Shown in pieces: positions 1 through 8,923 of a stretch of DNA of 64,000 nucleotides. The first letter of the stretch is position 1. Each line of letters starts with the position of its first letter. The position numbers were made by a program, and so were the translations under genes. The DNA lies in contig CAVXXJ010000011.1 of NCBI GenBank assembly GCA_963765705.1, forward strand, positions 310,001 to 374,000, written 5' to 3'. The notes beneath the pieces were generated by a model. That model ran no database searches and was not told where the DNA came from. It saw only the letters and a list, made by a program, of their open reading frames with translations. This DNA is from Gaiellasilicea sp963765705 (lineage in GTDB: Bacteria; Actinomycetota; Thermoleophilia; Gaiellales; Gaiellaceae).

Positions 1-550
1 CCGCTTCCGTGAACGACGCGAGGTCGGCTGCGCTCGCGACGCCGAAGTCGGCGACCTTGACGCAGTCGTCGTCGTCCAGCAGCAGGTTGGCGGGCTTGAC
101 GTCGCGGTGGACGATGCCGCTGGCATGCGCGGAGTCGAGCGCTGCCGCGGTCTGACCGAGCCAGCCGAGCGCGCGGCCGAGCGGCTGTGCGCCCTCGCTG
201 GTGAGCCGGTCGGCGAGCGACCCTCCGGCCAGGTACTCCATGACGATGTAGGGCCGCCCCTCGTGCTCGCCGACGTCGAAGATCGTGACCGTGCTCGGGG
301 CTCTCGACAGGCGAGCCACCGCGAGGCCCTCGCGAGTGAAGCGGCCGCGGATTCCCTCGTTGTCGGCGAAGCGCTCGGAGAGCACCTTGACGGCGACGGT
401 CCGCGCCAGGTGGGAGTCCTGGGCGCGATAGATCTCGCCCATGCCGCCCCGGGCGATCCGCTCCGGGTTCTCGTACCTGGGTGGCAGGATGTCGTCGTCG
501 TTCACCATGACCGCCTGCCCGGCCGATTCCGGCTGGAAACGCCGAGGCAT
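1..550 (-). CDS. Ser/Thr protein kinase, N-terminal part (runs off window)
   Basis: This is the 5' end of a eukaryotic-type Ser/Thr kinase that continues beyond base 1. Reading down from an ATG at 550, the frame is open for about 183 codons. A glycine-rich loop (RIARGGMGEIYRA) is followed by the ATP lysine in VAVKVL, the catalytic loop HRDVKPANLL and the metal-binding DFGVAS just before the edge. A second in-frame ATG at 508 gives a start closer to the kinase fold; neither start has a good Shine-Dalgarno. It diverges from the SpoIID-like gene at 625. The C-terminal sensor region cannot be seen, so the ligand is unknown. Kinase identity is secure and the start is uncertain. Confidence 0.93.
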   Translation of the reverse strand, partial: MPRRFQPESAGQAVMVNDDDILPPRYENPERIARGGMGEIYRAQDSHLARTVAVKVLSERFADNEGIRGRFTREGLAVARLSRAPSTVTIFDVGEHEGRPYIVMEYLAGGSLADRLTSEGAQPLGRALGWLGQTAAALDSAHASGIVHRDVKPANLLLDDDDCVKVADFGVASAADLASFTEA

Positions 551-624
551 GACTTGAAGGTTCGGTAAAGAAGGCCTGAGCAGGGGATCTCTTCCGCTAG
601 CCTCAGCGACGGGGGTTCCCACCC

Positions 625-2205
625 ATGCGGCGAACGCTCTTCGCTCTCACCGGTCTGGCACTCGCCCTCACGGCCTCGGCGCCGGCGGGCTCGCATGCGC
701 CTGCGCCGGTGCTCGCGCCCGTCACCGCGACGACCTTCGTCGCCAGCGGCCGCGGTTGGGGGCACGGCGTCGGGATGAGCCAGTACGGCGCGCTCGGCTA
801 CGCGAACGAGGGCTGGACGTACGACCAGATCCTCGCCCACTACTACACGGGCACGGAGCTCGGTCCCGCGCCGGTCGCCCGCGTTCGCGTCCTCGTCGGC
901 GAGTCCCGTCCGGCCTTGACCGTCAGCTCGACCGTGCCGTTCCGCGTCCGTGACGTGTTCGGCAAGACCTACCCGCTCCCCGCGGGCAACGTCCCGCTCG
1001 GGCCGAAGCTGTGGGTGACCGTGAACGGCGCGCCGACGCAGCTCGCCGGACCGCTCCTCTTCCTGCCCGGCAGCGCGCCGCTCGTGCTCGACCGCCCCTA
1101 CCGCGGCCAGATCGAGGTCGGAGTCACTGGCCAGAAGCTGAATGCCGTCAACGTGCTCGGGCTCGAGCAGTACCTCCAGGGCGTCGTCGCGCAGGAGATG
1201 CCGAGCGCGTGGCCCGAGGAGGCGCTGAAGGCACAGGCGGTGGCGGCGCGGTCGTACGCGCTCTCACATCGGGTCAGCGGCAAGGGCTTCGATCTCTACG
1301 CCGACGTTCGCAGTCAGGTCTACGGCGGCATCGCCGGCGAGAACCCGCGCACGACGGCCGCGATCCAGGCGACGAAGGGCGAAGTGCTCCTCTGGGAAGG
1401 CAAGCCGATCGACGCGCTCTTCCACTCGACCTCGGGCGGGAAGACGCTCGACGCGTTCGAGGTCTTCGGCAAGGCGGTCCCGTATCTGGTCTCGGTCGAC
1501 GATCCGCACAGCGCTCTCTCGCCTGTTCACCGCTGGGGGCCGACGCCGGTTGCCGAGGCGACGATTCGCAAGGGCCTGAAGCTGCGGGCGCCGCTGACAG
1601 CGCTGCGGCTCACGCGTGGCCCTTCCGGCCGGGTGACGAATGTGCAGGCGGTCACGGCGTCCGGCACGACGAAGCTCTCGGGTGCGACTCTCCGCACGGC
1701 CGCCGGGCTGCGCTCGACGTGGATCACCGCCCTTGGCTCGCTCTCGCTCTCGCGTCCCGCCGGCCCGGCCGTCTACGGAAAGCCGCTGACGGTGACGGGC
1801 AAGGCCGCGGGCATCAAGGGCGCGGTGCTCAGCCAGAGGGTCGACGGAGCGTGGCAGCCGCTCGCGGGCCTGAGCACGAAGGTGAAGCTGCTGGCTCCCG
1901 CGAGCTTCCGTATCTCCGCCGGCAAGGTCGCCGGGCCGGTGCTGAAGGTTCCCCTCGCACCCGCGGTGACCCTCCGGACGCAGGGGGCGCTCACGGTCTC
2001 AGGCCTGGTGACTCCGCTCGATCCCGGCACGACGGTCGAGCTTCAGGCCGACGGCGAGGGTGGCTGGTCGACCATGGCCCAGACGATCACCGGGCCGGAC
2101 GGCAGCTACACGCTCGCGCTTCAGGAACCCGGCCGCTACCGCGCTCGCGTGGCTCCCGTGCAGGGGTTTGCGGAGGGTCTCTCGGTCCAGATCGACCTGC
2201 AATGA
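625..2205 (+). CDS. Secreted SpoIID/LytB-domain protein
   Basis: The 526-residue protein has an N-terminal signal peptide (MRRTLFALTG then a hydrophobic Ala/Leu run). The SpoIID-family glycine motif GRGWGHGVGMSQYGA lies at residues 42-56. The SpoIID core follows, with GVVAQEMPSAWPEEALKAQA around 187-206, where Glu191 matches the catalytic glutamate of SpoIID. A later segment reads FHSTSGGKTLDA. SpoIID proteins are lytic transglycosylases acting on denuded glycan strands, and in Actinobacteria they occur without sporulation. The last 150 residues look like a beta-rich surface domain. The stop overlaps the start of the following protease by four bases, so the two exported proteins are probably co-expressed. 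Substrate is inferred from the family. Confidence 0.9.
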   Translation: MRRTLFALTGLALALTASAPAGSHAPAPVLAPVTATTFVASGRGWGHGVGMSQYGALGYANEGWTYDQILAHYYTGTELGPAPVARVRVLVGESRPALTVSSTVPFRVRDVFGKTYPLPAGNVPLGPKLWVTVNGAPTQLAGPLLFLPGSAPLVLDRPYRGQIEVGVTGQKLNAVNVLGLEQYLQGVVAQEMPSAWPEEALKAQAVAARSYALSHRVSGKGFDLYADVRSQVYGGIAGENPRTTAAIQATKGEVLLWEGKPIDALFHSTSGGKTLDAFEVFGKAVPYLVSVDDPHSALSPVHRWGPTPVAEATIRKGLKLRAPLTALRLTRGPSGRVTNVQAVTASGTTKLSGATLRTAAGLRSTWITALGSLSLSRPAGPAVYGKPLTVTGKAAGIKGAVLSQRVDGAWQPLAGLSTKVKLLAPASFRISAGKVAGPVLKVPLAPAVTLRTQGALTVSGLVTPLDPGTTVELQADGEGGWSTMAQTITGPDGSYTLALQEPGRYRARVAPVQGFAEGLSVQIDLQ

Positions 2206-3830
2206 GCAGGATCGCGCTCGCGCTCGTCGTCGCTGCGGTCCTTGCGCCCACAGCCGACGCTGCTCGCTATGCCGTCGGCGCGGCTTCGGTCGCGGATCTA
2301 CCGCGCCTGCAGCGCGCGCTCGGCGCAGGCACGGAGAGCCTGGCGCCGATCCCGGCTCTCGTCGTCGAGCGGGCGACCGCGCCTCGCGTGTCGGACCTGC
2401 CGGGCGCCACCTACGTCGAGCGGCTCGGCGTTCGCCGTCCCTCCGCCTGGGTCCCGAACGACCCCCTGAAGCAATGGCATCTGACCGCCACCCGCGCGTT
2501 CGACTTCTGGGATGCCGCACCCTCGCCGCCGCTCGCGGCGGTGCGCGTCGCCGTGATCGACTCGGGGATCGACGCGACGCACCCCGAGTTCGCGGGCAAG
2601 ATCGTCGACGCCGAGAGCTTCGTCGGCGGTTCCGCCCGTGTCGACAACGACGGGCACGGCACCTTCGTCGCCGGGCTGATCGCCGCCGGCGTCGACAACG
2701 CGATCGGGATCGCGGGGATGGCGCCGTCCGCGGAGCTGCTGGTGGCCAAGGTCGTCACCGACGACGACCTGATCGACGTCGAGGCGGAGGTCAAGGCGAT
2801 CCAGTGGGCGGTCGAGAACGACGCCCGCGTGATCAACATGAGCCTCGGCGGCTTTCGCGACCCGCGCAACCCCGACCGGGACGCGTACTCGGAGCTCGAG
2901 GCCGCCGCGGTCGCGTACGCCTACGGCAAAGGCGCCGTCATCGTTGCCGCAGTTGGCAACAGCGAGGAGATGCCTCCGAAGCCCTGGCCGTTCGCCAGCT
3001 ACCCGGCTGCGCTCCCGCACGTGCTCGGCGTCAGCGCGCTCGCCCGCGACGGCTCGGTGCCCGCCTTCTCCAACCGCGACAAGATCTACAACGACATCGC
3101 TGCCCCGGGCGAGGCCATCCTGTCCACTTTCCCGTTCGCCCTGACCGCCGAGGCGAAGGAGTGCCCGGATCAGGGCTACTCGTCCTGCGCCTTCGACGAC
3201 GTCGAGGACTTCCGCAAGGGCGAAGGGACGTCGTTCGCCGCGCCGCAGGTGAGCGCCGCAGCGGCCGTTTTGCTCGCTGTCCGCCCGGGCCTGCGGCCGG
3301 AGCAGGTGACGGAGCTGCTGACACGGTCGGCGCGCGATGTCAGCGCGGCCACAGGGTGTCGACCCTGCCCGCCGCAGCGTGATGCGCTGACCGGCTGGGG
3401 CCGTCTCGACGTCACGGCTGCGCTGCGCCAGCTCTCCGGCCAGATCCCGCGGCGAGACCGGCTCGAGCCGAACGACGACGCCGGCGACCTGGCCGCTCCG
3501 ATCTGGGGTCAGACGACCCGGCTCGAGGCGACGCTCGACTTCTGGGACGACCAGAACGACATCTACGCCATCCGCCTGCGCCGCCGCCAACCCGTCTACA
3601 TCAGCGTGCGCGGCCCCGCCGGCCACGACGCGAACCTGATCCTCTGGAGCCCCGGCACGAAGCACATCGACGACCTGGCCTCGCGCAGCCGCGTCGTGCG
3701 CCAGTCGGCCAAGCCGGGCGCCAAGGAGTGGCTCTCCTATCGCGCGCCGAAGGCCGGCACCTACTACGTCCAGGTGAAGCTCGGCGCACGCGGCGCAGGC
3801 CGGTACAAGCTCGTCATCGTCAAAGCGTGA
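2202..3830 (+). CDS. Secreted subtilisin-family (S8) serine protease
   Basis: This 542-residue secreted peptidase has a short signal peptide (MSRIALALVVAAVLAPTADA) and an inhibitor-like propeptide segment to about residue 100. The subtilase catalytic core carries Asp120 (AVIDSGID), His152 (DNDGHGTFVAG), the oxyanion Asn253 (AAVGNS) and Ser344 (GTSFAAPQ). After the core, residues from about 390 form a PPC-like beta domain (DQNDIYAIRLRRRQPVYISV). The ATG overlaps the upstream stop (ATGA), which fixes the start; a longer upstream reading in the same frame lies inside the SpoIID gene and is not real. The complete triad argues for an active extracellular protease, perhaps acting on envelope substrates given its partner. 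Confidence 0.93.
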   Translation: MSRIALALVVAAVLAPTADAARYAVGAASVADLPRLQRALGAGTESLAPIPALVVERATAPRVSDLPGATYVERLGVRRPSAWVPNDPLKQWHLTATRAFDFWDAAPSPPLAAVRVAVIDSGIDATHPEFAGKIVDAESFVGGSARVDNDGHGTFVAGLIAAGVDNAIGIAGMAPSAELLVAKVVTDDDLIDVEAEVKAIQWAVENDARVINMSLGGFRDPRNPDRDAYSELEAAAVAYAYGKGAVIVAAVGNSEEMPPKPWPFASYPAALPHVLGVSALARDGSVPAFSNRDKIYNDIAAPGEAILSTFPFALTAEAKECPDQGYSSCAFDDVEDFRKGEGTSFAAPQVSAAAAVLLAVRPGLRPEQVTELLTRSARDVSAATGCRPCPPQRDALTGWGRLDVTAALRQLSGQIPRRDRLEPNDDAGDLAAPIWGQTTRLEATLDFWDDQNDIYAIRLRRRQPVYISVRGPAGHDANLILWSPGTKHIDDLASRSRVVRQSAKPGAKEWLSYRAPKAGTYYVQVKLGARGAGRYKLVIVKA

Positions 3831-3926
3831 GGTGAGCGCGGCGTTAGCCGCAGGTGAGAGCCGTCCTCTAGACATGCACGTGACGCAGGCGGAGAATCGC
3901 CTACTGGTCTAGAAGGAGGGACTGTG

Positions 3927-5429
3927 ATGAGGACGTGGTACGCCGTTGCGACAGTCGTCGCCTTGCTCACCGTCGTCACGCCGGCATGGGCGAGCTTCCC
4001 CGGGGAAAACGGCCGGATTGTCTTCCAGAGCAATCGGGCCGGCGGCCCCGAGGAGCTCTACACGATGAACGCGGACGCGACCGACATTCGGCGTTTGACG
4101 TGGAACACCGTCGCCGACCGTCTGCCGCGGTTCTCACCTGACGGAAGCCGCATCGTCCTCACGCGGGCGGTCGCCGGCAACGACCACGACATCTGGATCA
4201 TGAACGCGGACGGAAGCGGCGAGCGCCGGCTGACGTCAGGTCCTGAGCGGGACGAGGCCCCGGTCTTCACCCGCGACGGAAAGCAGGTCGTCTTCCAGCG
4301 CGTAGCCGCGCCTCAAATCTGCCCGTGCGAGCTGAGGATCGTCGGCGCCGACGGCGAGGGCGAGCGGTTGGTCGACACAGGTCCCGGCAACGCGGCGAAC
4401 CCGGACGTGTCGACGAACGGCAAGCTGGCGTTCGCGGGCGACCGCGACGGGACCCGCAGCATCTACGTCGGCGATCTCCGGGGAGGCCCCGTCAGGCGCG
4501 TCACCGACGGTCCGGCGGCGTTCGGCGACTTCCGGCCGCGCTGGTCGCCACGCGGGAACGATCTCGTCTTCATTCGAAACGACGGCGGGAACCTCCAGAG
4601 CCTCGACATCTACACCGTCCACAAGAGCGGCACTGGCCTCCGGCGCTTGACGAACGACCCGCTTGTCGAGGAGTTCCCCCAGTGGTCGCCGGACGGCGAG
4701 CGGATCCTCTTCAGCGTCCTCGACGCCGGCCCGCCGTTCGGTGGCCGGCTGCACACGATCGATGCAGACGACGGGAGCGACGATCGCGTCCTGCCGCAGT
4801 TGGCGGCGCCGTTCGTCGACTCGTTCGACGACGGCCGCGATGACACGAGCATCTGGCACGTCCTCTCCCAGGGCACCGGCGTCTCGAGCATTGAAGCGGG
4901 CGGACGCGTGGTCATCTCGGTCGCAGCAGACGCCGTCCCGTTCGACGGGCCCGGCTACCGTGCACTCGAGACTCACTACGGCACGCAGTGCAGTTTCGAG
5001 GGTGATTACACGATCAGCATGGAGTACCAGCTGCTCGCGTGGCCGCTCCAGAACGGCTTCCAGGTTTCCCTCGCGAGCTTCTTCTCGGACGACTTCATCT
5101 GGAGGGAAAGCCGGCCCTGGGGCGAGAGCTACTTCGCGTTTGCCGACGGCACTTTCGGCGCTGTGCCGACGATGGATCAAGCCGGCTCGTTCCGCATTGT
5201 CCGGTCGAATGGGGTCGTCACGGCGTCGTATCTTGCGAACGGCGTGTGGGTGCCGCTGCTCACGAGCACGTCGGATGGGCACGCCGTGGTCGGGTTCCAG
5301 CTTGCGGATTACAACTTCTTCGTGGGTAAGGCCGTCTCCGCGGCGTTTGACAACTTCCGGCTCGAGTCGGGCGAGCTCAGCTGCCCGAGCTGGTGGCGTG
5401 ATGCCGCAGCGGACTGGGCGGCCGGCTAG
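3927..5429 (+). CDS. Secreted TolB-like beta-propeller protein with C-terminal lectin-like domain
   Basis: A signal peptide (MRTWYAVATVVALLTVVTPAWA) precedes repeated WD40-like/PD40 blades of the TolB type. Recurrent motifs are LYTMNADATDIRRLTW, RFSPDGSRIVL, IWIMNADGSGERRLT and QWSPDGERILF, in about the first 300 residues. The last 200 residues begin VDSFDDGRDDTSIWHV and resemble a concanavalin-like carbohydrate-binding or laminin-G fold. A strong AGGAGG at 3914-3919 sits seven bases before the ATG at 3927; a GTG three bases earlier is possible but too close. The gene stands alone and converges with the acyltransferase by a four-base overlap. Role is unknown; binding of glycan or protein at the surface is inferred. 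Confidence 0.82.
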   Translation: MRTWYAVATVVALLTVVTPAWASFPGENGRIVFQSNRAGGPEELYTMNADATDIRRLTWNTVADRLPRFSPDGSRIVLTRAVAGNDHDIWIMNADGSGERRLTSGPERDEAPVFTRDGKQVVFQRVAAPQICPCELRIVGADGEGERLVDTGPGNAANPDVSTNGKLAFAGDRDGTRSIYVGDLRGGPVRRVTDGPAAFGDFRPRWSPRGNDLVFIRNDGGNLQSLDIYTVHKSGTGLRRLTNDPLVEEFPQWSPDGERILFSVLDAGPPFGGRLHTIDADDGSDDRVLPQLAAPFVDSFDDGRDDTSIWHVLSQGTGVSSIEAGGRVVISVAADAVPFDGPGYRALETHYGTQCSFEGDYTISMEYQLLAWPLQNGFQVSLASFFSDDFIWRESRPWGESYFAFADGTFGAVPTMDQAGSFRIVRSNGVVTASYLANGVWVPLLTSTSDGHAVVGFQLADYNFFVGKAVSAAFDNFRLESGELSCPSWWRDAAADWAAG

Positions 5430-6076
5430 GGCTGGTTCTCGAGCAGCTCCTCGTCGGGGACCTCGCGCACCACCCGCGCGGGGTTCCCGACGACGAGCAT
5501 GCGCGGCGGTACGTCCTTCGTCACGACCGCGCCGGCGCCGACGAACGCCTCCTCGCCGATCTCGATCCCGGGGCAGAGGATGGCGCCGCCGCCGATCCGC
5601 GCGCCGCGTCGGATCGTCGGGCCCTTGATGTTGCCGAAGCGCTCTTCGGTGCGGCCCATCCAGTTGTCGTTCGTCGTCACCACGCACGGGGCGATGAAGA
5701 CGTTGTCCTCCAGCGTCGAGTAGGCGGTGATGTACGCGTCCGCCTGGATCTTCGTCAGCGCGCCGACGGTCGTGTCGTTCTCGATGTAGGAGCCGCGGCC
5801 GAGCACGACGTCGTCGCCGATCTCGACCCGTTCGCGGACGCACGACTGGTCGCCGAGGATGACGCGGGCGCCGATCGCCGAGCCGGCGAAGACGATCGCG
5901 CCGGTGGAGACGATCGTCCCGTCGCCGATCGTCGTCGGCGGCAACGCCTCGCGCTTGGCCGTCGACCGTGGTGAGAGCGTCGGCTGCTTACCCACGACCG
6001 CACCCTCGAGCACCTTCACACCCTCGCCGAGGACGGTTCCCTCGTAGACGGTCGCGCTGGGATGGATCTCAGCCAC
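5426..6076 (-). CDS. Hexapeptide-repeat N-acetyltransferase (WbpD/WlbB-like)
   Basis: The 216-residue protein consists of left-handed beta-helix hexapeptide repeats (IGDGTIVSTGAIVFAG, IGARVILGD, IGDDVVLGRGSYIE), ending in the usual C-terminal VVGNPARVVREV. A His/Asn loop (IAPCVVTTNDNWMGRTEERF) matches enzymes of the UDP-2-acetamido-3-amino-glucuronate N-acetyltransferase class. The GTG start overlaps the end of the upstream oxidoreductase gene, so this is the last gene of a three-gene operon (8293 to 5426). Together with the dehydrogenase and oxidoreductase it should make a diacetamido-uronic acid nucleotide sugar for a surface glycan. Family assignment is firm; the exact sugar is inferred from context. 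Confidence 0.88.
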   Translation of the reverse strand: MAEIHPSATVYEGTVLGEGVKVLEGAVVGKQPTLSPRSTAKREALPPTTIGDGTIVSTGAIVFAGSAIGARVILGDQSCVRERVEIGDDVVLGRGSYIENDTTVGALTKIQADAYITAYSTLEDNVFIAPCVVTTNDNWMGRTEERFGNIKGPTIRRGARIGGGAILCPGIEIGEEAFVGAGAVVTKDVPPRMLVVGNPARVVREVPDEELLENQP

Positions 6077-7037
6077 GGAGCGACTCGGTCAAGCGGTCGA
6101 GCGCGCGGACGACCATCGCGCCGTCCTCGGCCACCGTGCGGCGATCTCCCTCGCCGGCGATCAGGTCGAGGAAGGCCTGGCACTCGAGCCGAAGCGGCTC
6201 CGACGTGTCGATCTTCGGGATGTGGATGTCGCCCGTGCGCGTCTGCCACTCGCCGTAGGCCTCGGCCTGCTTCCAGGGGCCCTTCTCGTACACGGTCACC
6301 TTCCGCTCGAGCTCCATGTCGTCGAAGACGACCATCCGCTCGCGCCCGACGACGGTCATCTTCCGCATCTTGTGCGGGTCGAGCCAGGAGAGGTGCATGT
6401 GCGCGATCTTCCCCGACGGGAAGCGGAGATAGCAGAAGACGACGTCCTCGACGCCCTCGGTGAGGAAGTCACGGCCGTGCGCGACGGCCTCGACCGGGTC
6501 CTCGCCGATCAGCCAGAGGATCACGGAGAGGTCGTGCACGCCGAGCGACCAGAGCGCGTTCTCGTTCGTGCGCACGATCCCGAGGTTCTGCCGGTTCGTG
6601 TAGACGCAGAGCATGTCGCCGAGGTCGCCCGAGTCGACGATCTCCTTCAGCTTGCGCACGCCCGGGTGGTAGAGGAGCAGGTGACCGGGCATGAGGACGA
6701 GGTCGCGCTCGGCGGCGAGCGTGACGAGCTCGTCCATCTCGGCTCCCTTCATGGCCGGCGGCTTCTCCACGAGCACGTGCTTGCCGGCTTCGAGCGCCTG
6801 CTTCGCGAGCGCGTAATGGGTCGGCACGGGCGTCGCGATCACGACCGCGTCGAGGTCGGGGTCTGCCAGCAGCTCGGCGAAGTCGCCCGTGGTCTGCGCG
6901 CGCGGATATCTCGTCGAGAAGGCTGTGCGCTGCTGCTCGTCGAGGTCGCAGATCCAGGCGAGGTCGGCGAGGATGTCGAAGTTGCGGGCCAGGTTCGGAC
7001 CCCAGTAGCCGAGGCCAACCAAGCCAACGCGCGTCAT
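6069..7037 (-). CDS. Gfo/Idh/MocA-family oxidoreductase (WbpB-like)
   Basis: This 322-residue NAD-dependent oxidoreductase opens with the Rossmann motif VGLVGLGYWGPNLARN and carries the family signature HVLVEKPPA. In this family the EKP lysine is catalytic. The C-terminal alpha/beta domain includes DLSVILWLIG and WLDPHKMRKM. In the Pseudomonas/Bordetella pathways such enzymes oxidise C3 of a UDP-N-acetylglucosaminuronate. The ATG overlaps the upstream dehydrogenase stop (ATGA), and its own end overlaps the acetyltransferase start, which fixes the operon order dehydrogenase, oxidoreductase, acetyltransferase. The C3 aminotransferase expected between the last two steps is not in this operon. 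Confidence 0.88.
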   Translation of the reverse strand: MTRVGLVGLGYWGPNLARNFDILADLAWICDLDEQQRTAFSTRYPRAQTTGDFAELLADPDLDAVVIATPVPTHYALAKQALEAGKHVLVEKPPAMKGAEMDELVTLAAERDLVLMPGHLLLYHPGVRKLKEIVDSGDLGDMLCVYTNRQNLGIVRTNENALWSLGVHDLSVILWLIGEDPVEAVAHGRDFLTEGVEDVVFCYLRFPSGKIAHMHLSWLDPHKMRKMTVVGRERMVVFDDMELERKVTVYEKGPWKQAEAYGEWQTRTGDIHIPKIDTSEPLRLECQAFLDLIAGEGDRRTVAEDGAMVVRALDRLTESLRG

Positions 7038-8293
7038 AGCTTCCAGACCTTGTCGCTGAGGCGGCCCTTCTCGCCGGTCGCGTTGCGGAAGTCGACGATC
7101 ACTGCGCCGTCGTCGACGAGCGCCTCGTAGTCGATGCCCTCGTGGTCGGTGACGATCGCGATGCAGTCGAAGCGCTCCGGCTCGAGCGGCACGGACGAGA
7201 GGCCGTACTCGGGGAGCTCGGGCACGTGCGGATCGTGGTAGGAGATCTCGGACCCGGCCGCCTGGAGCAGCTCGATCAGCTTCAACGCCGGGCTCTCGCG
7301 CATGTCGCCGATGTTCGGCTTGTACGCGACGCCGAGGACGAGCACCTGCGAGCCCTTCAGCGAGAGCTGCTTGCCGTGGTTCAGCGCCTGCGAGATCAGC
7401 GAGCGGCAGTAGTAGGGCATGTTCTCGTTGACCTTGCCCGCGAGCTCGATGAACTCGGTGTAGAAGTTGTACTCCCGCGCCTTCCAGGTCAGGTAGAACG
7501 GGTCGATCGGGATGCAGTGGCCGCCGAGGCCGGGGCCCGGCTTGAAGCTCATGAAGCCGAACGGCTTCGTCGCGGCGGCCTCGACCACCTCCCAGAAGTC
7601 GATCTTCATCCGCTCGCAGAGCTGCGCCAGCTCGTTGACGAGCGCGATGTTGACGGAGCGGAAGATGTTCTCGAGCAGCTTGGTCAGCTCCGCGGCCTCG
7701 GGCGACGTCACCCGGTGCACGGTGTCGACCGCCAAGCCGTACAGCTCCGCCGCCCGTTCCGTGCAGGCGTCCGTGATCCCGCCGACGATCTTGGGAACGT
7801 TCTTCGTCGTCCACTTCTCGTTGCCGGGATCGACCCGCTCCGGCGAGAACGCAAGGTTGAAGTCCTCACCCACCTTGAGCCCCGTTGCCTCGAGGCGCGG
7901 CAGCAGCTCCTCTCGGGTGGTGCCGGGATACGTGGTCGACTCGAGCACGACCAGGTGTCCCTTGCGGAGCCGTTTCGCGACCTCCTCGGTGGCGGCGTTC
8001 ACGATCGAGAGGTCGGGCTCGCGCTGCTTCGAGAGCGGCGTCGGCAGTGCGATCAGGATCGCGTTCGCCTCCCGCAGCTCGTCGTAGTCGGTGGTGGCGC
8101 GCAAGCCGTTGCCGTCGACGAGCCGCTTCAGAGCCTCCGAAGGCACGTCCTCGATGTAGCTCTCGCCGCGGTTCAGCTGAGCCACACGGTCGGCATCGCG
8201 CTCGACGAGCAGGACGCTCAGACCCGCCTCGGCGAACACCTGGGCGAGTGGAACGCCGACGTAGCCGGCACCGATGATGGCAACGTCGGTCAT
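7034..8293 (-). CDS. UDP-N-acetyl-hexosamine 6-dehydrogenase (WbpA/WecC-like)
   Basis: The 419-residue enzyme has the complete nucleotide-sugar dehydrogenase layout. The N-terminal NAD fold begins VAIIGAGYVGVPLAQVF. The central helix bears the catalytic Lys (AELTKLLEN, about residue 205). The active-site Cys260 lies in GPGLGGHCIPIDPF, and the C-terminal UDP-binding domain contains LGVAYKPNIGDMRESPAL. Length and motifs fit enzymes that oxidise UDP-GlcNAc (or UDP-ManNAc) twice at C6 to the uronate, which supplies the next two enzymes. It is the first gene of its operon and diverges from the PRC-barrel gene at 8387; the roughly 90 bases between them should hold both promoters, but I recognise no clear boxes. 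Confidence 0.92.
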   Translation of the reverse strand: MTDVAIIGAGYVGVPLAQVFAEAGLSVLLVERDADRVAQLNRGESYIEDVPSEALKRLVDGNGLRATTDYDELREANAILIALPTPLSKQREPDLSIVNAATEEVAKRLRKGHLVVLESTTYPGTTREELLPRLEATGLKVGEDFNLAFSPERVDPGNEKWTTKNVPKIVGGITDACTERAAELYGLAVDTVHRVTSPEAAELTKLLENIFRSVNIALVNELAQLCERMKIDFWEVVEAAATKPFGFMSFKPGPGLGGHCIPIDPFYLTWKAREYNFYTEFIELAGKVNENMPYYCRSLISQALNHGKQLSLKGSQVLVLGVAYKPNIGDMRESPALKLIELLQAAGSEISYHDPHVPELPEYGLSSVPLEPERFDCIAIVTDHEGIDYEALVDDGAVIVDFRNATGEKGRLSDKVWKL

Positions 8294-8386
8294 CGGCGCG
8301 GAATCGTACAGAGGGGCGGGGATTACTCCGCGCCGCTTCGGGTACGCGAGTCGTGCGGGCGGGCAACCGACGAATGGGGGTCACGA

Positions 8387-8788
8387 ATGGACAGGGACAA
8401 CGACCAGCTTGGTCGCGAGTTCACGCCTGGCGGCACGGATGCCGCTGTCGTGGACATTTGGACGTTCCGCACGGCGGAGCCGCTCGGTGACATCGACGTC
8501 ACCGGCTACTCGGTCGAGGCCACGGACGGTGGTATCGGCAAGGTCGACGAGGCGACCTACGAGGTCGGCGGTAGCTACCTCGTCGTCGACACCGGCCCAT
8601 GGATCTTCGGCAAGAAGGTGCTCCTTCCCGCGGGGCTGATCGACCGCTTCGACCCCGAAAGCGAAACGGTCTTCGTCTCGCGCACGAAGGACGAGATCAA
8701 GACCGCGCCCGAGTACGACGAAGAGCGCGGCTTCGCGGACGACGAGTACCGCGGTGATCTCGGCGGCTACTACGACCGCGACCGCTAG
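8387..8788 (+). CDS. PRC-barrel domain protein
   Basis: This acidic, soluble 133-residue protein has a PRC-barrel-like beta core in the middle (IDVTGYSVEATDGGIGKVDEATYEVG then YLVVDTG and KKVLLPAGLIDRFDPE). It ends in a charged Asp/Tyr-rich tail (GGYYDRDR). PRC-barrel proteins of this size occur widely in Actinobacteria and are often stress-linked; no catalytic function is known. The ATG at 8387 follows a weak GGGGG stretch. It stands alone between the divergent nucleotide-sugar operon and the tRNA gene. Fold assignment is fair; function is unknown. Confidence 0.8.
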   Translation: MDRDNDQLGREFTPGGTDAAVVDIWTFRTAEPLGDIDVTGYSVEATDGGIGKVDEATYEVGGSYLVVDTGPWIFGKKVLLPAGLIDRFDPESETVFVSRTKDEIKTAPEYDEERGFADDEYRGDLGGYYDRDR

Positions 8789-8842
8789 ACGAAAGCGGCA
8801 ACGCCAGTTGACGGCCCGCGAGCGGCTACAATCCGCCGCCGC

Positions 8843-8915
8843 GGGCCGTTAGCTCAGCTGGTAGAGCAGGGGACTCTTAATCCCAAGGTCGAAGGTTCGA
8901 GCCCTTCACGGCCCA
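8843..8915 (+). tRNA. tRNA-Lys (anticodon CTT)
   Basis: The cloverleaf can be folded by eye. The acceptor stem GGGCCGT (8843-8849) pairs perfectly with ACGGCCC (8908-8914) and is followed by discriminator A. The D arm is GCTC..GAGC. The anticodon loop CTCTTAA has CTT at 8876-8878, reading the lysine codon AAG. The T arm is GAAGG-TTCGAGC-CCTTC. The CCA end is not encoded. The anticodon stem GGGGA/TCCCA has a G-A mismatch at its outermost pair, which is either natural or another sequence error. It lies between two protein genes and is followed within ten bases by a palindromic repeat that could end its transcript. Confidence 0.96.
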
Positions 8916-8923
8916 TGCTTATG

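Noticed and set aside
2298..3875. A 525-codon minus-strand frame opposite the subtilase
   Set aside because: Its composition (Arg/Ala/Gly without domain motifs) is that of a GC-rich shadow; the plus strand has a full catalytic triad.
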